Source: Methanoculleus sp. UBA374 (GTDB taxonomy: Archaea > Halobacteriota > Methanomicrobia > Methanomicrobiales > Methanoculleaceae). From it: a stretch of DNA of 35,340 nt. The position numbers were made by a program, and so were the translations under genes. The first letter of the stretch is position 1. Each line of letters opens with the position of its first letter. This document shows, piece after piece, positions 15,288-23,806 of the stretch. The notes under the pieces were generated by a model. The model ran no database searches and was not told the DNA's origin. It was given only the letters and a program-made list of their open reading frames with translations. Location: contig DAYL01000028.1 of assembly GCA_002508705.1 (NCBI GenBank), forward strand, positions 2,725-38,064, read 5' to 3'.

Positions 15288-15532
15288 ACAGGAAGGTCGG
15301 TGCACGGGGGCAGGGGAGAAGACGAACCCCGAAAGAAACATTCCTAACCCCGGGGGTCGAACTCCATGGCACCCAGGTGATTGAGGTGCCGAAACTGGTA
15401 CTGATCGATGCAGAGACCGGGACGCGGGTCCGGCACCGGGTCCGGAGCATGAAGCAGGCCTTAAAGCAGCAGGAGTGGTACGAGGCGAACCTCGGCCGGC
15501 GAGTACGGATCGAGAAGATGTTTAAACGGTAA
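15284..15532 (+). CDS. Possible small basic protein overlapping the epoxide hydrolase stop
   Basis: 82 codons from a GTG at 15284 that overlaps the upstream TGA as GTGA. After a basic start (NRKVGARGQGRRRTPKE) it has a regular segment with VIEVPKLVLIDAETGTRVRH and ends with a helix-like ALKQQEWYEANLGRRVRIEKMFKR. The regular hydrophobic pattern and codon use argue for a real protein, but the same frame is open far back through the hydrolase gene, as often happens in GC-rich DNA. No family recognised. Confidence 0.45.
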   Translation: MNRKVGARGQGRRRTPKETFLTPGVELHGTQVIEVPKLVLIDAETGTRVRHRVRSMKQALKQQEWYEANLGRRVRIEKMFKR

Positions 15533-15563
15533 CGCGGAAGATGACCGAAAAAAGTGCGGAGAA

Positions 15564-16016
15564 TTAGCGTTCCTTCATGAAGACGGCGGCGACCGTCGGA
15601 AACGCTTCTTCCGTCTGTCCGCTGCTGCCTGCAGGCGTCCCGGCCGGTACCACGGTTCCTGTCGCCGTCACTGCAGGGGTAGTCCCTGGCCCGGGGATCC
15701 CGCCGCTGCTACCGCCATCTCCGCCGCCTCTTTGTGTGGGAGTGGGCTTGCCGGTCCCGCGAGAAGACCGAACGTGCTTAAGTGGGTCGCCACGCCCCAG
15801 GCGTAGTTTGCAGCCGTATCGATGCCGCCGGGTTCCAGTAATGAGCCCGGGTGCTTGTTTTCATCAATCCCGGCGATCTCGGTGCCATCGTAGAAGCGTG
15901 ATCCCTCGTTCCTGGCATACCGCGCGATAAAGAATATGCCTGCCGGAACTGCCTGGCCGTCCGGGGTGGACCGCCCACCAAAAAAAGATCTCTTTTCCCG
16001 AACCCATCGTCCGGGA
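15564..16016 (-). pseudogene. Frameshifted fragment of a secreted protein
   Basis: No intact gene is present, but two minus-strand frames join into protein-like sequence. From the left edge of the PRC-barrel gene the frame reads through DGQAVPAGIFFIARYARNEG, FYDGTEIAGIDENKHPGSLL and GIDTAANYAWGVATHLSTFG. Near 15730-15755 the good sequence moves to another frame, giving a low-complexity tail KPTPTQRGGGDGGSSGG rich in Pro, Thr and Gly that ends in FPTVAAVFMKER at the TAA (15564-15566). No start codon exists before the fragment, since its upstream part runs into the 16017 gene. I read this as the remains of a surface protein with a Gly/Thr linker, truncated at the 5' end and frameshifted. The plus-strand ORF over 15577-15930 is its shadow. 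Confidence 0.5.
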
Positions 16017-16493
16017 TTATCTCCGCCGTGGCCGCGTCTCGACCTGTTCCGTCGTGACGACCTCAGGGGGCGGGGTTTCCGACTGCTTCAGGGCCTCCGC
16101 CTCCTCGCGGCTCGGCGGCGTCATGGTCCCGGTCGACTGGATCAGGTCAAAGTCCGCTTCCCGGGGCCAGTTGTCCTCGGAGAAGCCCGGTAACTCGTCC
16201 AGCCGCTGTTTGTCGATGTTCACGACGAAACGGTCGTCCCCCGGACGGGAGATCACAGCCTCGGGCGGGATGGCGAACCGTTTTGCTCCCACGCCGAGCA
16301 TGCCCCCATACCTGAGCACCAGGTACTGCACCTTGCCCTCGGGGAATGTGACCCGCATATCCGAGATCTCCCCGAGGTCGTCGCCCTGCGGGTTGCTCAC
16401 CTTTTTGTCCAGGATATCGTCGGCCGACATAAACCACTCTTCCCCGACCGCCCGTGTCCTGCGCTCCAGAACTACTTCTGAACGTTCCTGCAT
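16017..16493 (-). CDS. PRC-barrel domain protein
   Basis: 158 residues from the ATG at 16493, which has GAGAGGGAGA just upstream; the frame is open further out but without a ribosome site. A PRC barrel covers about residues 20-95: SADDILDKKVSNPQGDDLGEISD, VQYLVLRYGGMLGVGAKRFAIPPEAV and FVVNIDKQRLDELPGF. The last 40 residues are polar and end in RPRRR. PRC barrels bind RNA or other proteins, for example in RimM and photosynthetic reaction centres. In archaea many are of unknown role, and the same is true here. A promoter with CATTTTAAGG lies near 16568-16580 on this strand. Confidence 0.85.
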   Translation of the reverse strand: MQERSEVVLERRTRAVGEEWFMSADDILDKKVSNPQGDDLGEISDMRVTFPEGKVQYLVLRYGGMLGVGAKRFAIPPEAVISRPGDDRFVVNIDKQRLDELPGFSEDNWPREADFDLIQSTGTMTPPSREEAEALKQSETPPPEVVTTEQVETRPRRR

Positions 16494-16715
16494 CTGTCTC
16501 CCTCTCCGTTGTCCCGTCTCTGGAAGGTGGATACACCCTCCAGGGCGGGGCGTGCAGTGAGTATCGGAACCCTTAAAATGGTTTTGCACTGCAGGGTCGG
16601 GGTCCCTCCGGACCCCCCGCCGGACGGCGATCTGAAGATTCAAGGAGAGATGCCGTCCGGGTTGGTGTGGCCGGAGGGGTATTTTTCCCGGCGGAAGCGC
16701 CGGCTACGGGTTCGG

Positions 16716-16725
16716 GTATAAATAG
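16716..16725 (+). promoter_or_regulatory. TATA box
   Basis: GTATAAATAG is close to the archaeal consensus. It places transcription start around 16745, downstream of the ATG at 16734, which decides the start of the next gene in favour of 16761. Confidence 0.6.
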
Positions 16726-16760
16726 ATGAAGTTATGTATCGCGTGCGTCAATCCCCTTTC

Positions 16761-17057
16761 ATGGGGCCAACTGTCAGACTGGATATCACCACGATCCTTG
16801 AGGCAACGGATGAGTTGCAGCACTTTCTCAACCTGGGTGCCGCCCTCCTGCGGGCGGAAGGGCCGTTATCGGAAGAAGCAGCCGAAGCGTTGATCTTCAA
16901 ACTGGCCGACGAACTTGAGGAGCACCTGCGGGCGATGAGCGATCAGCAGGGGCCGGCCGGCATCGGTGACCTGCGGGCCTGGACCCGGGCCTGGATCGAT
17001 GAACGGCGGAAGGCATATCCGGAAGAGTCCTTGCCGGGCGAGGAGAATGCTCAATAG
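16761..17057 (+). CDS. Small helical protein, unknown function
   Basis: 98 residues starting MGPTVRLDITTILEATDELQ. The in-frame ATG at 16734 lies inside the promoter region and is less likely. Nearly all of the sequence looks alpha-helical: ELQHFLNLGAALLRAE, EAAEALIFKLADELEEHLRA and LRAWTRAWIDERRKAY. It has no membrane segment and no motif I recognise. It stands alone between the divergent PRC-barrel gene and the HExxH protein. Confidence 0.6.
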   Translation: MGPTVRLDITTILEATDELQHFLNLGAALLRAEGPLSEEAAEALIFKLADELEEHLRAMSDQQGPAGIGDLRAWTRAWIDERRKAYPEESLPGEENAQ

Positions 17058-17129
17058 AACTGCATCGTGAGGGGGCCGGGCCGCGCCGCTACCCAAAATT
17101 TATCACTACCTACCACGCATGCGGCCCCG

Positions 17130-17618
17130 ATGCCTCACTTCGACCTCTTCTTCAAGACCGAAGAACTGCGGCGGAGACTTGAGCCGCACCTCCGGCTCAT
17201 CCCGTCGTTCTTCGAGTTCACGATCCGGACCGGGACGCCGGAAGTCCGCTACTTCGACCAGAAGGACCCGATGTGGAAGGGTTTCCCCTTCCCGGTCCCG
17301 GAAAAAACCGTCTATGTCTTCGACGATGCAATCCCGGCGAGGGCGCTCGGGGGCGGGATGGATAAGCGAGCGAGCATCCGGGTCACGCGCGACGACCACG
17401 ACGACGAGGCGATCGCCCTCCGCATCTGGCACGAGGTCCTGCACGCGATCGGACAGCCGGCGGACGACATGGCCAAGCGGGCCGGCGAGTGGCAGAGCGT
17501 CTCCGACCGGCTGATGTGGACGGCATGGCAGTCGCTCTCCCGGTCGGTCGACGTGCCGTTCTGGCACCGGAAGTTCTACGAATGGCTGACGGAACGGGCG
17601 GCGGAGGGACAGGCCTGA
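17130..17618 (+). CDS. Small protein with HExxH zinc-protease motif
   Basis: 162 residues starting MPHFDLFFKTEELRRRL at 17130. I chose this ATG because the AT-rich box AATTTATC at about 17096-17103 would start transcription just before it, and the longer reading from 17067 runs through the promoter. The motif HEVLHAIG (101-108) is the active-site helix of a zincin, with a possible third ligand in the following helices (DDMAKRAGEWQSVSD). No signal peptide is present. It may be a small metallopeptidase or an inactive relative; I know no named family. The following 278 bp up to the HxlR gene hold nothing I can support. Confidence 0.65.
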   Translation: MPHFDLFFKTEELRRRLEPHLRLIPSFFEFTIRTGTPEVRYFDQKDPMWKGFPFPVPEKTVYVFDDAIPARALGGGMDKRASIRVTRDDHDDEAIALRIWHEVLHAIGQPADDMAKRAGEWQSVSDRLMWTAWQSLSRSVDVPFWHRKFYEWLTERAAEGQA

Positions 17619-17896
17619 TCTGTATTGGGGAATGCGGTTTGTTCCCCCCGGGGCGTGCTCTGGAAGAACGGCCCCGTTCCGGGAGAACGAGTTTCCGGAC
17701 CTGCAGTAAAATGAGAGTGGCCTTTAAGGCAATCGCCGTGTTGCGTGAGACGTGGATGGTCTGGTATCCCGGACTTGTGCAGGCGGGAGAAAATACCTGA
17801 CCGGTCAAATACCCGTTGACGATGAGACTGATTCCGGGAATGGGGCATACGGGCCTGGAGCCTCTCTCCGGGATCGATAAAACTCCGTTCTGGACC

Positions 17897-18346
17897 TCAT
17901 AGGGCCGCGGTGCGATCTTCAGGGCAACCCGAAGTCGGAGGATAAATCTCATCCAGTGTGCGTGTCTGATGGTCCTCAAAGACCTCGTCGGCGTACCATT
18001 TCGCGCCAAAGACAAGGAGACTCATAAGGATTGGGATGGTGTCGTTCCCTTTCTCGGTAAGCTCCCATTCAACGACCCGCGGCCGTTCCCTGACAACCAC
18101 CGCCCGGATGAACCCGGCTTCTTCAAGTTCGTGCAGTCGCATGACGAGGACGCGCGAGGTAAGGCCGGGAAGGGAGCGCCGGATCTGGTTGAACCGGTTG
18201 ATGTTTAAGAGCGCGATATCCCGGAGAATGAGGAGCGTCCACTTCTTCCCCAGCACGCGGACCGCAACGTGGATCGGGCAAATTTTGAATGGCGTTGTCG
18301 GCAACAGGGCCCGGTCATCCGGTAAAGAGGGACGGCACGGTTGCAT
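17897..18346 (-). CDS. HxlR family transcriptional regulator
   Basis: 149 residues. The core matches HxlR/MarR-like winged-helix regulators: CPIHVAVRVLGKKWTLLILR (22-42) with the usual Cys before the first helix, FNQIRRSLPGLTSRVLVMRL as helix-turn-helix, LHELEEAGFI and the wing VRERPRVVEWELTEKG, then IPILMSLLVFGAKW. Members act as dimers and often respond to reactive electrophiles or aromatic compounds. The conserved Cys23 may be a sensor. A 30-bp dyad 23 bp upstream of the start is a candidate autoregulatory site. The DUF2115 gene is divergent from it. Confidence 0.88.
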   Translation of the reverse strand: MQPCRPSLPDDRALLPTTPFKICPIHVAVRVLGKKWTLLILRDIALLNINRFNQIRRSLPGLTSRVLVMRLHELEEAGFIRAVVVRERPRVVEWELTEKGNDTIPILMSLLVFGAKWYADEVFEDHQTRTLDEIYPPTSGCPEDRTAAL

Positions 18347-18368
18347 GGTATATGTTCGGTTCCTGCCG

Positions 18369-18398
18369 TATTAATGTAGTATTATTAGTATACCAATA
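18369..18398. promoter_or_regulatory. Candidate operator upstream of the HxlR gene
   Basis: TATTAATGTA (18369-18378) and TATACCAATA (18389-18398) are ten bases apart and form an inverted repeat in which all mismatches are purine-purine (TATTRRTRTA). The block is AT-rich in GC-rich surroundings and lies between the divergent HxlR and DUF2115 genes, overlapping probable TATA boxes. Confidence 0.45.
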
Positions 18399-18495
18399 CA
18401 GGAAGAAGTTCGGTCCTCGTGTCACCGGAGACCCTATCTTTGCACGGCAGAGAGTTTGATAACCGATCCGGGATACGACTTCCCGTACATCCACC

Positions 18496-19110
18496 ATGCT
18501 GACGGAGAGTAAGGCTTCACTCCCGCAGGAGGCCGAAGCAGATGCAATCGAGCGGACGGCCCGGCGAATGACGACCGCGGCGACAAAAGGGGAACTCGGG
18601 TCGATCCTCGCCGAAGAAGTCGGCCGCTACTCGATTCGAGACCTCCAGATCCTCGGCGGGAGGCTCTACGCGGAGATGAACCGGTTGCCCTCTCCCTACC
18701 GGGAACGGGTCCGCCCCTACATCACCGAGCAGTTGTTCGGCGCTCACCACCGGCTTCTCGCCATGTACCGGTCGGGCGGATTCTCATCCATGACCGAACC
18801 GATCACCGACCGTGAAACGTTCCTTGGGTTCTGCGCCATGATTCCCGAAGGGTGCTTCCGGTGGGATGAGTCCGTGGAACGGATTCCGTTTCGGTTTACA
18901 CCCCGGCACCGGGTTTTCTACTACCTGATCTCGGCATTTACGATCTTCGTGCTCGACCGCCCGGGCCACCCGGTGGGAATGCCGTTTCCGGGAGGGTTCC
19001 GCGTCGAAGAACGCGGCGGTTCGTTCTTCTGCCTCATCCGCGACCGCGAAAAGGAGGTCCCGTTCTCGATCTGCAACTTCTGCCCTGCCCTGCAGACCGA
19101 GGACGAATAA
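18496..19110 (+). CDS. DUF2115 (UPF0305) family protein
   Basis: 204 residues. The C-terminal half carries the signature of this methanogen family: PVGMPFPGGFRVEERGG, then SFFCLIRDREKEV and ICNFCPA, with a Cys pattern (FC...IC-FC) that could bind metal. The N-terminal part is helical (IRDLQILGGRLYAEMNRLP, YRERVRPYITEQLFG). The function of the family is not known. It may share the divergent regulatory region with the HxlR gene 149 bp away. Confidence 0.85.
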   Translation: MLTESKASLPQEAEADAIERTARRMTTAATKGELGSILAEEVGRYSIRDLQILGGRLYAEMNRLPSPYRERVRPYITEQLFGAHHRLLAMYRSGGFSSMTEPITDRETFLGFCAMIPEGCFRWDESVERIPFRFTPRHRVFYYLISAFTIFVLDRPGHPVGMPFPGGFRVEERGGSFFCLIRDREKEVPFSICNFCPALQTEDE

Positions 19111-19187
19111 TCCCAGGTTCCCCCGCGCAGGTACAACCACTCCAAACTCCTAAATCCCGATCGAAGAATCATAGAGATGGTCCGCCC

Positions 19188-21404
19188 ATGAATTCATCAC
19201 CCGTCGTTGACAGCATCCTCTCGGCACGCTACCTCCGGAGAGGCGAAAAGACGTTCGAAGACATCTGCCGCCGCGTGGCCTCGGCGCTCGCCGATGACGA
19301 AGCCGAAAAAAGCGCTTTTTTCGAAGCGATGGCAACTCTCCGGTTTCTTCCGAACTCACCCACCCTCATGAACGCCGGAACCGAACTCGGGCAGCTCTCC
19401 GCCTGCTTCACCCTGCCGGTCCCTGACTCCATCGAAGGCATATTCGATGCCATGAAACAGGGGGCGATCATCCACAAGACCGGCGGCGGAACGGGCTACA
19501 ACTTCTCCCGCATCCGGCCGGAGGGCTCGCCTGTCCGGTCGACCGACGGGGTTGCATCGGGGCCGGTCTCGTTCATGCGGGTCTTCAACGCGGCAACCGA
19601 CGTGATCAAGCAGGGGGGCCGCCGCCGCGGGGCGAACATGGGGATCCTCAACGTCTGGCACCCCGATATCCTGTCGTTCATCGCCGCAAAACAGAATGAG
19701 GGGGACCTCGCCAACTTCAACATCTCCGTGATGGTGAACGATGCGTTCATGAACCTCGTCGCGGAGCGCCGGGAGGACGAAGTCTGGATCACCGACCCCC
19801 GAACGGGCGTACCGGTCACGGTCGGCCGGATCTGGACCGGCATCGTCGACGGGATCTGGAAGAACGGCGAGCCGGGCATCCTCTTTTACGACGAGATCAA
19901 CCGGCACAACCCCACCCCGCACCTCGGTGAGATCGACACGACAAACCCCTGCGGAGAGCAGCCGCTCCTCCCCTACGAGAGCTGCGTCCTCGGGAGCATC
20001 AACCTCGCCGCCTGCATACGCGGGGGGGCTCTCGACGAGGAAACGCTCACGAACACCGCCCGTATGGCGGTCCGGTTCCTCGACGCCGTCATCGACAAAA
20101 ACGTCTATCCGATACCGCAGATCGAGGAAGCGACGAAGAAGACCCGGAAGATCGGCCTCGGCGTCATGGGGGTCCACGACGCTCTGCTCATGCTCGGCCT
20201 TGCGTACGACTCCGACGAAGGGAGGAACTGGTGCGAGCATACCATGCGGCTCATCACCGAGACGGCGACCGACGAGTCGCACCGGCTTTCAGAAGAGCGG
20301 GGAGCGTTTCCTGCGTGGGAGGGGAGCGTCTGGAAGGACTACCCGGTCCGGAACGCCGCGATGACGACCGTCGCCCCCACGGGGACCATATCGCTCCTTG
20401 CGGGCTGCTCCAGCGGTATCGAGCCGATTTTTTCGTTCGCCTACACCCGGAAGAATACCGTAGGAAAGACCTTCGTCATCGTGAACCCGGTCTTCCGGGA
20501 CGCTCTTATCCGGACCCTCGCGGGCATGGGTCTCCCCGAAGACGAACGGAAAAAGAGGAAGGGTGCGGTCATCGCCCACGTCCACGAGACCGGGACGATC
20601 CAGGACCTCTCCTGGCTCCCGGAGGAGTTTCGTGCGCTCTTCAAGACGGCGCTCGACATCTCCTGGCGGGACCACATCCGGATGCAGGCGGTCTTCCAGA
20701 AGCACGTCCATGCTTCGATCAGCAAGACGATCAACATGCCAGGCTCCGCCACCCGGGACGACTGCGAAGAGGCGCTCCTCATGGCGTGGAAACTCGGGCT
20801 CAAGGGGATCACCATCTACCGGACGGGGAGCAGAGAAGCGGTCGTCCTCGCCCTGAAAGAGCCTTCGAAGGCCCCGGCAGAATCCTCCGCTCCCGGAGCC
20901 GACGATGGGCGGAAGGTGCCGGGACGGGTCGCGACCCTGCCGATCGAACGGCCGAAAGAACTCGCGGGGAGGACCTACCTCTGCCAGTCGGGGTGCTGCC
21001 GCCTGTACGTGACCGTGAACCTTCTCGACGGCCGGCCCATAGAGGTCTTCATCAGGACGGTCGGCAGCGGAGGGTGTGATGCAAACAATAGCGCTCTCGG
21101 CCGTGCGATCAGCACCGGCCTCCAGAACGGCGTGCCCTACCAGAAGTTCGTCCGGCAGTTCGGGAAAGTGAACTGCATCTCCGCCATCAAGAACCCGGCA
21201 TCCGAGGGGCACTCGTGCGCCGATGTCGTCGGGCGGTGCATAGACCTTGCGGCAAAGAACCAGAGCGTCACCACGCTGAAGGACTGGGAGGTCAAAGAAA
21301 CCAGGGGACGGCGGCTCTGCCCCGAATGCCACGAACCGCTCGATTTCGGCGAGGGGTGCAACCAGGGGATCTGCAAGCACTGCGGCTGGAGCGGGTGCAT
21401 CTAG
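19188..21404 (+). CDS. nrdJ: Class II (adenosylcobalamin-dependent) ribonucleotide reductase
   Basis: 738 residues. The enzyme reduces ribonucleotides to deoxyribonucleotides using a radical from adenosylcobalamin, so it works without oxygen. Key residues of the catalytic barrel are present: C73 (LSACFTLP), N253, C255 and E257 in NPCGEQ, and C266 eleven residues after C255, the spacing seen in the T. maritima enzyme; APTGTISLLAGCSSGIEP is the phosphate-binding turn. After a linker at about 560-580 rich in Ala, Ser and Pro comes a TSCPD-type domain (IRTVGSGGCDANNSALGRAI) and a C-terminal zinc ribbon CPECHEPL...CKHCGWSGC, whose last Cys residues probably reduce the active site. The start at 19188 has GAGATGG upstream. 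Confidence 0.95.
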   Translation: MNSSPVVDSILSARYLRRGEKTFEDICRRVASALADDEAEKSAFFEAMATLRFLPNSPTLMNAGTELGQLSACFTLPVPDSIEGIFDAMKQGAIIHKTGGGTGYNFSRIRPEGSPVRSTDGVASGPVSFMRVFNAATDVIKQGGRRRGANMGILNVWHPDILSFIAAKQNEGDLANFNISVMVNDAFMNLVAERREDEVWITDPRTGVPVTVGRIWTGIVDGIWKNGEPGILFYDEINRHNPTPHLGEIDTTNPCGEQPLLPYESCVLGSINLAACIRGGALDEETLTNTARMAVRFLDAVIDKNVYPIPQIEEATKKTRKIGLGVMGVHDALLMLGLAYDSDEGRNWCEHTMRLITETATDESHRLSEERGAFPAWEGSVWKDYPVRNAAMTTVAPTGTISLLAGCSSGIEPIFSFAYTRKNTVGKTFVIVNPVFRDALIRTLAGMGLPEDERKKRKGAVIAHVHETGTIQDLSWLPEEFRALFKTALDISWRDHIRMQAVFQKHVHASISKTINMPGSATRDDCEEALLMAWKLGLKGITIYRTGSREAVVLALKEPSKAPAESSAPGADDGRKVPGRVATLPIERPKELAGRTYLCQSGCCRLYVTVNLLDGRPIEVFIRTVGSGGCDANNSALGRAISTGLQNGVPYQKFVRQFGKVNCISAIKNPASEGHSCADVVGRCIDLAAKNQSVTTLKDWEVKETRGRRLCPECHEPLDFGEGCNQGICKHCGWSGCI

Positions 21405-21605
21405 CAACATCGGAACGGAGGCGCGGGTCGAGGTTAATCCGTACACCGAGACCCGCAGCTGGAGGTCCCGGAACGCTTTCCCGTGAATATGCCCCGGACA
21501 GAACTATTTCTATCAAATGCTCTCAAATAACCGTTCGTTATCTGCAAAGACCGGGTTGGGGTCGACCATAATCATTATTCCCGTAAGAGAAGAGAGATAT
21601 CCGTT

Positions 21606-23655
21606 ATGAAACGTATTTCCTTGACCCTTCTCCTGATCGCCTGCCTTGTCTGCGTCGGATGTTCCGCCTCCGCCGGGACGGTGGTTCCGAATACCGGATC
21701 GCAGACGTCTGAAAGCGGATTCATCTTCAACGAGTCCGTCCGGCCGGGTGACGACTTCTATGCCTACGTAAACGACGCATGGATAGCAGAACACCCTATT
21801 TCGGCCGATAAACAGTATTACGCGACATTCACCGGGCTGCAGGACCGGGTGAATAACGACCTCCACTCCCTCCTCCTGAATGCATCAACCGCCCCGACGC
21901 AGGGTGCTGACCGAAACACTACCCTTCTCGGGCAGTTTTACCGGTCGGGAATGGACAATGAGACGATAGACGGCGAAGGACTCTCCGGTCTATCCGATCT
22001 CCTCACGACAATCGACTCCATCGACTCCCGTGCCGACCTGACCGATGCCACGATCGTTCTCCTTGAGCAGGGGTTCGGTCCGGTGTATTCCTACTGGGCG
22101 GAGGTCAACCCCGAAAACAGCAGCGAAATGGTTCCTGGCCTCTATCAGGGCGGGCTCGGGCTGCCGGACCGGGACTACTACCTCCGGAACGACACCGAGA
22201 GCACGGACCTCCAGGATGCCTAGGGATCACATCGCCCGGGTTCTGGTGCTCGCAGGGGAGCCTGCAGAGCAGGCAGCAGCCGACGCAGAGACTGTTTATG
22301 CGATGGAAAAGACCCTTGCGGCGACCCACCTCAGCGCGGAGGAGAACCGTGACCCCGGGCTTACCACCAACCTCTATACCCTTGCCGAACTGGAGGACCG
22401 GTACCCTGCGATCGGATGGGAGACCCTCTCCACCATCCCGGGTTCCGGGCCGGTCGGTCGGGTGCATCTCTACCAGCCAGGGTATGTGGAGGGACTCAAT
22501 ACCCTGCTTGAGACGGCACCGCTCGAAGACTGGAAGGTCTACCTGCGCTACCGGCTGATCGACGGGGCGTCCCCTTACCTCTCTTCATCGTTCGAAGAGG
22601 AGCGTTTTGATTTCTACAGCAGGGCCCTCTACGGTGTTCCGGAGATGAAACCCCGGTGGCAGCGTGTCGTAGATACGGAGAGCATATCCCTCGGCGACCT
22701 GGTAGGCCGGGCGTACGTCGCCGAGTACGTGGACCCCAGGACCCGCGAGATGGTATTGGAGATGTTCTTCTCCATCCGGGAGACACTTGACGAACGAATT
22801 GCGAACCTTACCTGGATGGGCAATTTCACGAAAACAGCGGCCCACGAGAAACTTGCCGCCATGGGAGAGAAGATCGCGTATCCCGACCGATGGACCGACT
22901 ACTCCGGGTTGACCCTCTCCGACTCGTACGTGGAGAACGTCCGTGCCGCCCAGGCCCACTCCTTCATTCACGGACCGAATGGGCTTGAGCGGATCGGCGG
23001 CCCGGTTGACCGGAGCCTCTGGTCCATAACCCCGCAGACGGTGAACGCTTTCTACGATCCGACCCGGAACGAGATGGTATTCCCGGCAGGCGTTCTTCAG
23101 CCGCCGATCTTTGACCCGGACGCAGACCCCGCTCTCAACTACGCAGCGCTCGGATGGATGATCGGGCACGAGATGACGCACGGGTTCGACGACGAGGGAA
23201 GGCAGTACGACAAGGACGGGAACCTGAAGGACTGGTGGACGAAAGAGGATGCCGAAAACTTCAACAACCGGACGGCCATGCTCGTGGCAGAGTATAACCG
23301 GTTCGAGGCCCTTCCCGGCCTTTACGTCAACGGCAACCTCACCCTCGGGGAGAACATCGCCGATTTCGGGGGCCTGACTCTGGCCTATCACGCGTGGAAG
23401 AAGGCGGAGAACCGGTCAGATGTGGTCGACACTGCCGCAGACCGGCGGTTCTTCTTCGGGGCTGCGACCCTTTGGAGGGTGAACGACCGGGAGGACTCGC
23501 TACGCAACCTGGTTCTGACCGATCCCCATTCTCCGGAGAATTTCCGGGTGAACGGAGTCCTGTTCAACATCCCGGAGTTTTACGAGGCGTTCCCGGAGAT
23601 CCGGCCGGACGATGCCCTCTACCGGGAGGTCGAGGAGAGACCGGTCATCTGGTGA
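21606..23655 (+). pseudogene. M13 family metallopeptidase lipoprotein, split by a frameshift
   Basis: Two frames together encode a full M13 (neprilysin-like) peptidase of about 680 residues. The first starts at 21606 with a lipoprotein signal (LTLLLIACLVCVGC) and runs through RPGDDFYAYVNDAWI to a TAG at 22221-22223. The second continues from about 22210 in another frame (RDHIARVLVLAGEPAEQAAA) to 23655. It has VNAFYDP, the zinc motif GHEMTHGFDD, the second-ligand motif GENIADFGGL, and the C-terminal VIW end of the family. The join needs two missing bases or one extra, near GATGCCTAGGG. All catalytic motifs are intact, so the break is recent or a sequencing error. The intact enzyme would cut peptides outside the cell. 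Confidence 0.85.
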
Positions 23656-23686
23656 CAGGTTCACGTTTGCCGGTCTGCAACCATAC

Positions 23687-23694
23687 TTTTTTTT
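23687..23694 (+). terminator. T-tract terminator after the M13 gene
   Basis: Eight T residues in a row, 32 bp after the M13 stop and without a clear stem-loop before them, fit the U-tract terminators of archaea. The polyphosphate operon converges from the other side. Confidence 0.45.
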
Positions 23695-23806
23695 GCCCGC
23701 TGCGTGAGAATGTTTGAAGATGCGGGTTACCGGAACTTCCGAGCCGACCGCCGTTGCCTGCGATTGCATTCAACCAGAAATGCATTTCGGGAGGGCGCGG
23801 GGCCGT

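Noticed and set aside
14045..15532. 495-codon ORF on the plus strand across the epoxide hydrolase
   Set aside because: It is an Arg/Pro-rich shadow frame of the real hydrolase gene in GC-rich DNA; only its last 82 codons, after the hydrolase stop, look like protein.
15577..15930. Plus-strand Pro/Val-rich ORF
   Set aside because: It is the complement of the Gly/Thr linker of the minus-strand pseudogene fragment.
22205..22230. Programmed frameshift in the M13 peptidase
   Set aside because: No slippery heptamer or downstream structure is visible at the join and M13 peptidases are not known to use frameshifting; a mutation or sequence error is simpler.
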